A program made the translations under genes and the position numbers. From Deltaproteobacteria bacterium (GTDB lineage: Bacteria; Desulfobacterota; Desulfobacteria; Desulfobacterales; UBA11574), in the NCBI GenBank assembly GCA_019313025.1, contig JAFDCA010000289.1, positions 1 through 5,137 of the forward strand: 5,137 bases of DNA, read 5' to 3'. Each line of letters starts with the position of its first letter. The first letter of the stretch is position 1. The notes under the pieces are model-generated. The model made no database searches. It was not told the DNA's origin and worked only from the letters and a program-made list of their open reading frames with translations. Positions 1 to 5,137 of this stretch are shown here, piece by piece.

Positions 1-192
1 AAGTTCCAGCAGGTGATAGGCAAGGCGAAATTCCCGCACAACAGATTCATGGATCTTTTTTCCAGTGTGAGTAGAGTGATCCATCTTCGTGTCGGAGCCA
101 TAGGCAGATGGCGCAAAATATAAAAAACTGATAAAAAACACAGATGTTAAAATTCCATTCATTGCCCATTTCATTGATAAATATTTTTCCAT
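1..192 (-). CDS. Small secreted protein, His/Met-containing mature N-terminus (3' end off the window)
   Basis: An open frame of 64 codons runs from an ATG at 192 to the left edge without a stop, so only the N-terminal part is visible. It begins MEKYLSMKWAMNGILTS, followed by a hydrophobic stretch (about residues 13-27) and SAYG|SDT, a good Sec signal peptidase I site (Ala at -3, Gly at -1, cleavage after residue 32). The mature part opens with SDTKMDHSTHTGKKIHES, where Met37, His39 and His42 could bind metal, and continues amphipathically to FRLAYHLLEL. An AGGAG box 7 bases upstream supports this start over the in-frame Met7. It begins 27 bases after the pump gene stops, on the same strand, so it is probably co-transcribed. 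From memory it resembles small periplasmic proteins of unknown role encoded beside cus pumps in Desulfobacterota, but I cannot name a family with certainty. A periplasmic copper/silver-binding accessory role is inference. Confidence 0.75.
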   Translation of the reverse strand, partial: MEKYLSMKWAMNGILTSVFFISFLYFAPSAYGSDTKMDHSTHTGKKIHESVVREFRLAYHLLEL

Positions 193-199
193 AATTTTT

Positions 200-204
200 C
201 TCCT
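200..204 (-). promoter_or_regulatory. Ribosome binding site for the small secreted protein gene
   Basis: AGGAG on the minus strand, 7 bases before the ATG at 192. It is a near-ideal Shine-Dalgarno sequence and the main support that this short, edge-truncated frame is a real gene and that translation starts at the first Met rather than at Met7. Confidence 0.75.
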
Positions 205-219
205 AAAACTCAAAAAAAG

Positions 220-3200
220 TTAGGTGTTTCCGTCACTCTCTGAGAACTGTTTCCATGCAGATCGCAACTGCCAACTCTTCCAGATATAATAGACGGCGGG
301 GATGATTACCAAAGTAAGAATAGTGGAGGTGATCAGGCCACCCACCATGGGGCCAGCAATTCGTTTCATCACCTGAGAGCCAGTCTCGGTTCCAATCATA
401 ACTGCCAGCAACCCGATCAATGTCGTACACACCGTCATCAACTTAGGCCTAACTCTCTCAACCGCCCCTTCGATAATGGATGCCTTCAAATCTTCGGGTG
501 TCTTCATTTTTTCTTGATCCCGTCGTCTCTCAAAGGTTTCATCCAGATAAACCAGCATAACCACTCCAGTTTCAGTTGCAAGCCCAGCCAATGCAATAAA
601 TCCTACAACAACTGCAACGGATAAGTTATAATTCAAAAAATACAGAAGCCATATGCCGCCGATAAGCGCGAAGGGCAGGCTGGCCATGACTATCATGGAT
701 TCCGTAAAGCTGTGAAAGTGAATATAGAGAAGAATAAAAATAACAAAAATCGTAACCGGAACGATGATATTTAATGTTCGCCGGGCCTTTTGCATGTATT
801 CATACTGTCCAGACCAGACAATGGAGTAACCGATGGGTAAATCCACTTCCCTATCCACAACGGACTTGGCATTTTTGACATACGTGCCTACATCCACGCC
901 TTTGAGGTCCACATAAATCCAGGCAGAGCGACGGGCATTCTCACTTTTGATACCTGGAGGCCCCTTCTTTATGCTGAGATCGGCAAGCTGTATAAGCGGG
1001 ACCTGCGCACCGGTGGGAGTGGAAACCAGCACCCTTTTGAGCTGATCGATATCATCACGAAGCTCCCGGCTGTATCGCAGATTCACCGGGTAGCGTTCCA
1101 GACCTTCAAGGGTGTATGTTATGTTCATGCCGCCGATAGCCGTCATGATGACATCCTGAACATCGCCAACGGTCAGCCCGTACCGGGCAATCTCATCTCG
1201 CCGGATTTTGAAATCCAGATAATTACCTCCGGTGGCTCGTTCAGAATAGGCCGAGAGGGTTCCAGGAATCTCCCGGACGACTGCTTCAATTCGGGATCCA
1301 ATCTCGGACAGTACAGCTAAATCCGGTCCCATCAGCTTGATCCCCACAGGGGTTTTGATACCGGTTGACAGCATATCAATCCTCGTTTTGATGGGCATCG
1401 TCCATGCATTGGTCAGTCCCGGAAACTTTACGGCTTGATCCAAATCCTCGATCAGCTCATCCGAGGTGATGTATCGTTCTTCGGGCCACAACCAGACAAG
1501 CGGTTTCTTTAACCAGGCTGGCCAACCCGAAAAAAATCGCCCGACCTTCTTTTTCCGCCACTCATGAAGTATTTTTCTGTTTTTCTTCTCTGGCCAAATC
1601 CAGGTCAGCGGTTTTTTCAACCAGCCGGGCCAGTCTGAAAAAAAGCGTTTGACCGATATTTTTTCATAGGTAACCTCAGGACGCAGCATAATGACCGTTT
1701 CAATCATGGAAAGCGGCGCAGGATCGGTGGCTGTTTCAGCTCTGCCGATCTTGCCCAGGGTATGATAGACCTCTGGAAACCGTTGAATGATTCGATCCGT
1801 TTGTTGGAGGAGTTCTTTTGCTTTGGTAATTGAAATCCCCGGCAAAGTTGTGGGCATGTACAGAAGGTCGCCTTCGTTAAGAGGCGGCATAAATTCGCTG
1901 CCCAACTTTGAAGCTGGGTAAAGTGAGATCCCCAAAATGACCAAAGCCAGAAGTATGGTGGTTTTCCGCCATTTAAGGACCTTGTTGATAAAGGGGCGAT
2001 AAATCCAAATAAAAAACCGGCTGATGGGGTTTCGCACTTCCGGCATAATTTTTTGGGGTACAAGGCAGATAAGGGCAAACGCCGATGCCGCCAGGGATAC
2101 TATTAACGCCCACTCCGGAAGCGACATCCCACTTAGGCCTCCAAGAACAACCAGCAGGGGCGGACCGCAAACTGCGCTGACCCAAATCAGCCAACTGCGT
2201 TTTTTACCGGTATCCGGATGAAGCGTTTTTTCCCGGATAAAAAAGGTCATCAGCGCCGGCACAATGGTTACTGCAATCAGCGATGAAGCGGCGATCGCAA
2301 ATGTGTACGTGTAAGCAAGCGGTTTAAACAGACGTCCGGATTGTTCCTGGAGGCTTAGGACCGGAAGAAACGAGACGGTAATAATTAAAAGGCTGTAAAA
2401 AAGCGCCGGTCCCACCTCTTTTGCTGCGGCAGTGATAATTTCGATATGGGGCTTTTTATCTCTATCTCTTTCCAAGTGTTTGTGGGCGTTTTCCACCAAC
2501 ACCACCGAGGCATCCACCATTACCCCAATTGCGATGGCAATACCGCCCAGGCTCATGATGTTGGCATTGATTTTAAGAAAATACATTACAAGAAGGGATA
2601 TCAGTAGCCCGATCGGTAGGGTAAAAATGGCCACAAACGCAGACCGTAGATGCAGTAAAAAGATCACACAGATCAGCGCAACGACCGTCATCTCCTCGAT
2701 CAATTTTCTTTTCAGTGTCTGGATGGCTCTTTGGATCAGTCTGGATCGATCATATCCCATCTGGATCGTCACGCCTTCCGGCAACCCCTTTTCAAGTGCT
2801 TTGAGTTTCTTTTTAACATTCTGAATCACCTCGAGCGCATTTTCTCCATAACGCATGACAACAATGCCGCCTGCTGCCTCCCCTTCCCCTTTCCAATCCA
2901 AAATTCCCCTTCGCAACTCCGGTCCCAAATGAATGTTGGCAATGTTCTCCAGCAAAACAGGCGTTCCCTTTGGATCGACGGCAATGGCAATCTTTCCAAG
3001 ATCCGACAGCGAGCGGATATAACCAAGGCCCCGAACCATAAATTCGGTTTCACCCATCTCGATCAATCGGCCGCCCACATCATTGTTTGACCGCTGGATC
3101 GCCATTTTCACTTTCTCTATTGGGATATCGTAAGCCAACAATTTGTTGGGGTCCACTTCCACTTGATATTGTTTGACAAAGCCGCCGATGCTGGCAACTT

Positions 3201-3726
3201 CTGCAACCCCAGGCACCGCAGCAAGCTCATATCGAAGATACCAGTCTTGAAGACTTCGAAGCTGCTGAAGATCATACTTTCCGGTTGTATCAACCAAAAT
3301 ATATTCATAAACCCAGCCGACCCCGGTGGCATCAGGGCCCAAGGTCGGTGTTACTCCAGGGGGCAACCGTCCAGCCACAAAGTTCAAATATTCTAGCACC
3401 CTGGATCGTGCCCAATACAGGTCGGTGCCGTCTTCGAAAATGATGTAGGCAAACGAAAACCCGAAGAATGAATATCCCCGTACAACCTTGGCAAACGGAA
3501 CGGACAGCATGGCGGTCGTCATAGGATAGGTCACCTGATCTTCCACCACCTGGGGCGCCTGCCCCGGATATTCGGTAAAAATGATGACCTGAACATCGGA
3601 GAGATCAGGGATGGCATCAACCGGAGTATTCGTCATTGCAAGGATTCCAGCAAGGGTTAAAAATATCATCCCCAGAATCACCATAAACTTGTTTTGTATC
3701 GACCACTCTATTACCTTTGCAATCAT
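220..3726 (-). CDS. cusA: CusA-type heavy-metal RND efflux pump, inner-membrane subunit
   Basis: Complete 1168-residue proton-driven RND transporter of the Cu(I)/Ag(I) (HME) class, acting as an inner-membrane trimer in a CusCBA-like tripartite complex. Family features run the full length: TM1 (about 12-32), first periplasmic porter half, TM2-TM6 (about 343-495) with GGIAIAIGVMVDAS containing Asp405, TM7 (about 588-606), second porter half, and TM8-TM12 (about 985-1149) with Glu1052 and Lys1095, the proton-relay positions equivalent to E. coli Asp405, Glu939 and Lys984. The three-methionine metal site is kept: Met624 (LLYM), Met674 (PLSM) and Met785 (RIDM), which argues for monovalent copper/silver over divalent CzcA substrates. 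It is about 120 residues longer than E. coli CusA (1047). The excess lies in an extra hydrophobic hairpin near 500-558 and a Trp-rich duplicated insert near 690-750. The start is supported by AGGA 8 bases upstream. It lies 46 bases after the CusB-type gene. Confidence 0.95.
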   Translation of the reverse strand: MIAKVIEWSIQNKFMVILGMIFLTLAGILAMTNTPVDAIPDLSDVQVIIFTEYPGQAPQVVEDQVTYPMTTAMLSVPFAKVVRGYSFFGFSFAYIIFEDGTDLYWARSRVLEYLNFVAGRLPPGVTPTLGPDATGVGWVYEYILVDTTGKYDLQQLRSLQDWYLRYELAAVPGVAEVASIGGFVKQYQVEVDPNKLLAYDIPIEKVKMAIQRSNNDVGGRLIEMGETEFMVRGLGYIRSLSDLGKIAIAVDPKGTPVLLENIANIHLGPELRRGILDWKGEGEAAGGIVVMRYGENALEVIQNVKKKLKALEKGLPEGVTIQMGYDRSRLIQRAIQTLKRKLIEEMTVVALICVIFLLHLRSAFVAIFTLPIGLLISLLVMYFLKINANIMSLGGIAIAIGVMVDASVVLVENAHKHLERDRDKKPHIEIITAAAKEVGPALFYSLLIITVSFLPVLSLQEQSGRLFKPLAYTYTFAIAASSLIAVTIVPALMTFFIREKTLHPDTGKKRSWLIWVSAVCGPPLLVVLGGLSGMSLPEWALIVSLAASAFALICLVPQKIMPEVRNPISRFFIWIYRPFINKVLKWRKTTILLALVILGISLYPASKLGSEFMPPLNEGDLLYMPTTLPGISITKAKELLQQTDRIIQRFPEVYHTLGKIGRAETATDPAPLSMIETVIMLRPEVTYEKISVKRFFSDWPGWLKKPLTWIWPEKKNRKILHEWRKKKVGRFFSGWPAWLKKPLVWLWPEERYITSDELIEDLDQAVKFPGLTNAWTMPIKTRIDMLSTGIKTPVGIKLMGPDLAVLSEIGSRIEAVVREIPGTLSAYSERATGGNYLDFKIRRDEIARYGLTVGDVQDVIMTAIGGMNITYTLEGLERYPVNLRYSRELRDDIDQLKRVLVSTPTGAQVPLIQLADLSIKKGPPGIKSENARRSAWIYVDLKGVDVGTYVKNAKSVVDREVDLPIGYSIVWSGQYEYMQKARRTLNIIVPVTIFVIFILLYIHFHSFTESMIVMASLPFALIGGIWLLYFLNYNLSVAVVVGFIALAGLATETGVVMLVYLDETFERRRDQEKMKTPEDLKASIIEGAVERVRPKLMTVCTTLIGLLAVMIGTETGSQVMKRIAGPMVGGLITSTILTLVIIPAVYYIWKSWQLRSAWKQFSESDGNT
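1480..1653 (-). repeat. Tandem duplication inside cusA encoding a Trp-rich motif
   Basis: Two copies of a 22-residue motif lie 36 residues (108 bases) apart: CusA residues 692-713 (1588-1653) and 728-749 (1480-1545). The shared pattern is V-x-R-F-F-S-x-W-P-x-W-L-K-K-P-L-x-W-x-W-P-E, 17 of 22 residues identical. At DNA level I count 48 of 66 identical positions with no gaps, so the duplication is not recent. A basic linker (KKNRKILHEWRKKK) joins the copies. The block sits between metal-site residues Met674 and Met785, in the periplasmic porter domain, where E. coli CusA has a segment about 62 residues shorter. Confidence 0.85.
2056..2193 (-). other. Extra two-helix hydrophobic hairpin in CusA, between TM6 and TM7
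   Basis: CusA residues 512-557 form two strongly hydrophobic stretches (about 512-531 and 538-557) separated by a short SGMSLPE turn. Relative to remembered E. coli CusA, they fall inside an insertion of about 59 residues between FIREK (ending at 500) and QKIMPE (from 558), which corresponds to a short IRGKIPPE-like link in E. coli. In RND pumps the TM6-TM7 link is cytoplasmic. A pair of added helices would leave the topology of TM7-TM12 unchanged, giving a predicted 14-helix protein instead of 12. Helix assignment is by eye from hydrophobicity. Confidence 0.6.
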
Positions 3727-3734
3727 CGCTTCAT

Positions 3735-3738
3735 TCCT
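3735..3738 (-). promoter_or_regulatory. Ribosome binding site of cusA
   Basis: AGGA on the minus strand, 8 bases before the ATG at 3726. An intervening ATG (ATG-AAG-CGA-TGA) stops after three codons and overlaps the real start in another frame, so the start at 3726 is preferred. It lies in the 46-base gap (3727-3772) after the adaptor gene, which otherwise shows no hairpin. Confidence 0.65.
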
Positions 3739-3772
3739 ATACCCACTATTTCAGTTATTCCGATGTACCTTG

Positions 3773-5137
3773 TCAGGACTTTTTTTCAAAATCCTTGAAG
3801 AAATCTTCATCCGGCTCCTTTTCCTGCTCCTCAAGGTCTTTGAAGAAGTCTTCCTCTATTTCGACATCTTCGATAACCTCTTTTTCTTCAGGTTCCATTT
3901 CTTTCAGTTTTGCCCGCTTGACCTCCATCATCTTCTGGACCGCTTCTTTTAGCTTGGATTCTGAATCGAGTAGAAATTGACCGGAGGTGACAATCGTCTC
4001 TCCCGGTGCAAGGCCGGACAACACCTGGATCTTTTGGTCGTCCAATGAAAGCCCCAATGTTACGTCTCGCGGTGCAAATTTGTTTTCTCTCCGTACGACA
4101 AAAACGATGTTTCGCTCTCCGGATCGGATGACTGCCTCAGACGGAATGATGATCCCTTCCCCCGCAGTGTGCTTGATCTCAATATCGGCATACATGTCTG
4201 GCTTCAGGGCAAGCTCCGGATTTTGAACTTCAAGCCGTACCACAACATCTCGAGTCTTTCGCTGCAGGTAAGGGTAAACATAGGAGACCTTCCCGTAAAA
4301 TTTTCTGCCGGGAAGATAGGGAAGCGTCATGACCGCCGGCTGGCCTTCCGACACCCAGGGCAATTCATATTCAAAGATATGGACCTCCACCCAAACCTTC
4401 GAAAGATCGGCCACACGATAGACCGTTATGCCTTCCTTGACGTAGCCTCCCTCCACAGCATTTTTTAAAATGATAACCCCACCAAAGGGAGAGCGGATCG
4501 TAATGTTCTTTCTGATTTTGCCGGATCGCTCAATCTCGAGAATTTCGCTTTCGGCAATATCAAAGAATCGGAGCCGCTGCCGGGCGGATTCTAAAAGATT
4601 TTTATTTACCCCTCCCGACATTCGATCTAAATTTCGAAAGGTGACCAGATATTCTTGCTGGGCGGCAAAAAGCTCTGGAGAGTAAAGCTCAAACAGCGGC
4701 TCCCCTTTTCGGACAAACTTTCCGGTAAAATCGATATGAATTTCTTCGATCCAGCCGCTGATTTTCGGACTCACCTCGGCAGTGCGGGTTTCATCATAGG
4801 TGATGTGACCGTAGGTCCGGATCGTATGGCTCAGCAAAGCTTTCTCGACAACATCGGTCCGTATTCCCATGTTCTGCTGGATTACCGGGTCAACCTTCAC
4901 TTCTACGCCACCCACAAGCTCATCCTCATAAACGGGGATTAGATCCATTCCCATAGCGCTCTTACCCGGCTTGTCATATATTTCCGTAGGGTTCATGGGA
5001 GCGCGCCAATAGGCAATCTTTCTATCCGTTTTGTTTTTGCTTCCAGGAGAGGTGCTTCCGGCCAGTTCGTCTTCATAAACGGGAACCAGATCCATTCCCA
5101 TAGCACTCTTTCCGGGTTTATCATAAATTTCCGTGGG
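3773..5137 (-). CDS. cusB: CusB-type periplasmic adaptor (membrane fusion protein), 5' end off the window
   Basis: The frame is open to the right edge, 12 codons beyond the Met at 5101, so the start and any signal peptide are outside; 454 residues are visible. Numbering from the Met at 5101: a partial metal-site module ends near 13; a full one (YWRAPMNPTEIYDKPGKSAM and GMDLIPVYED) spans 31-62; the first barrel-sandwich (lipoyl-like) half is near 104-140 (VSPKISGWIEEI); an alpha-hairpin near 141-196; the second half near 199-232 (IRSPFGGVI); a beta-barrel near 235-310; a membrane-proximal domain near 311-385 (IIPSEAVI, GLAPGE, FLLDSESKL); and an acidic tail near 401-442. This is the full domain order of HME-type adaptors. 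It joins CusA to the outer-membrane channel and, in E. coli, passes Cu(I)/Ag(I) to the pump through three N-terminal methionines, which Met36, Met50 and Met52 match here. It directly precedes cusA in the same orientation, which fits a CusBA operon. The acidic tail is not a feature of E. coli CusB. Confidence 0.92.
   Translation of the reverse strand, partial: PTEIYDKPGKSAMGMDLVPVYEDELAGSTSPGSKNKTDRKIAYWRAPMNPTEIYDKPGKSAMGMDLIPVYEDELVGGVEVKVDPVIQQNMGIRTDVVEKALLSHTIRTYGHITYDETRTAEVSPKISGWIEEIHIDFTGKFVRKGEPLFELYSPELFAAQQEYLVTFRNLDRMSGGVNKNLLESARQRLRFFDIAESEILEIERSGKIRKNITIRSPFGGVIILKNAVEGGYVKEGITVYRVADLSKVWVEVHIFEYELPWVSEGQPAVMTLPYLPGRKFYGKVSYVYPYLQRKTRDVVVRLEVQNPELALKPDMYADIEIKHTAGEGIIIPSEAVIRSGERNIVFVVRRENKFAPRDVTLGLSLDDQKIQVLSGLAPGETIVTSGQFLLDSESKLKEAVQKMMEVKRAKLKEMEPEEKEVIEDVEIEEDFFKDLEEQEKEPDEDFFKDFEKKS
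3776..3901 (-). other. Acidic C-terminal tail of the CusB-type adaptor
   Basis: The last 42 residues (401-442 from the Met at 5101) contain 21 Asp/Glu and 6 Lys, follow the FLLDSESKLKEAV end of the membrane-proximal domain, and look disordered or weakly helical. They include two EDFFKD motifs. E. coli CusB instead ends in a short His-containing tail (from memory). The role is unknown; cation binding or docking on a partner is only inference. Confidence 0.7.
3785..3853 (-). repeat. Duplicated EDFFKD motif in the adaptor tail
   Basis: EDFFKDLE (3830-3853) and EDFFKDFE (3785-3808) recur with a period of 15 residues (45 bases). I count 19 of 24 bases identical, and all but one of the differences are silent. 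The link between them is EQEKEPD. The acidic-aromatic pattern with paired Phe resembles a short linear binding motif, but I know of no assigned function. Confidence 0.75.
4916..5137 (-). repeat. Tandem metal-site modules at the N-terminal side of CusB
   Basis: Two copies with a period of 49 residues (147 bases): a copy cut by the window edge (5063-5137) and a second at 4916-4990. Over the 25 shared residues (PTEIYDKPGKSAMGMDL, then V or I, then PVYEDEL) 24 are identical, while DNA identity counted by eye is 61 of 75, almost all differences being silent. The module is the Met-based, cysteine-free version of the heavy-metal-binding domain; E. coli CusB has one copy (FDKPGKSPFMDMDLVP) whose methionines bind Cu(I)/Ag(I). 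The linker between copies (AGSTSPGSKNKTDRK) is polar and flexible. More copies may lie upstream of the window. Confidence 0.88.

Noticed and set aside
193..219. Possible terminator between cusA and the small downstream gene
   Set aside because: The 27 bases are A/T-rich but contain no inverted repeat; they hold the next gene's Shine-Dalgarno box, which favours co-transcription.
1520..1645. Runs of seven T on the coding strand in both Trp-motif copies as possible slippage sites
   Set aside because: They simply encode the Phe-Phe-Ser of the motif (CGN-TTT-TTT-TC), and no useful alternative product or stimulatory structure is apparent.
1704..2194. Two minus-strand frames (1704-2078 and 1973-2194) inside cusA
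   Set aside because: These are alternative frames of the same strand across intact cusA; its conserved motifs continue uninterrupted in the main frame, so there is no frameshift or nested gene to support.
2432..2824. Plus-strand open frame of 130 codons opposite the CusA TM2-TM5 region
   Set aside because: It lies wholly antisense to strongly conserved cusA coding sequence, and its translation is an antisense pattern with no recognisable domain.
220..3726. Assignment as a CzcA-type (Zn/Co/Cd) pump
   Set aside because: All three methionines of the Cu(I)/Ag(I) site are present and the partner adaptor has the Met-based module, so CusA-type is the better call; substrate is still inferred, not shown.
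3611..3952. Plus-strand open frame rich in Phe/Leu, apparently membrane-like, across the cusA-cusB junction
   Set aside because: The hydrophobicity comes from reading the complement of the Glu/Lys-rich CusB tail and the CusA start; it overlaps both real genes antisense and has no supporting features.

Overview
The window carries one minus-strand gene cluster for a heavy-metal (HME-type) RND efflux system of the Cus copper/silver class. Read in transcription order (right to left), it holds the 3' part of a CusB-type periplasmic adaptor (3773-5137, start off the right edge), a complete CusA-type inner-membrane pump of 1168 residues (220-3726), and the first 64 codons of a small secreted protein with a His/Met-containing start to its mature part (1-192, running off the left edge). 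The intergenic gaps are 46 and 27 bases, each later start has a Shine-Dalgarno-like sequence, and no terminator-like hairpin was seen between genes, so one transcript is likely.

How the genes work together: CusA uses the proton gradient to move Cu(I)/Ag(I) from periplasm or cytoplasm into an outer-membrane channel, and CusB clamps CusA to that channel and hands over metal. The small third protein may be a periplasmic metal-binding accessory, but that is inference. No CusC-type outer-membrane factor, CusF chaperone or CusRS regulator lies in the window. The metal and proton-relay residues known from E. coli CusA are all present, so the pump looks functional.

The architecture differs from the E. 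coli proteins in four places. CusA has an extra hydrophobic hairpin of about 59 residues between TM6 and TM7. It also has a Trp-rich insert of about 62 residues in the periplasmic porter domain, built from two tandem copies of one motif. CusB carries at least two tandem copies of the N-terminal metal-site module and ends in a strongly acidic tail that contains a duplicated EDFFKD motif. The comparisons with E. coli are from memory, not alignment.

Organism: moderate base composition and the style of the Cus proteins (cysteine-free PTEIYDKPGKSAMGMDL module, long CusA) suggest a Gram-negative bacterium, perhaps a Desulfobacterota (deltaproteobacterial) lineage; this is a low-confidence impression. 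There is no RNA gene, CRISPR array, insertion sequence or attachment site that I can support, and no non-coding stretch longer than 46 bases. Most of the window is a recognisable metal-efflux operon; the novelty, if any, lies in the internal duplications and the small secreted protein.
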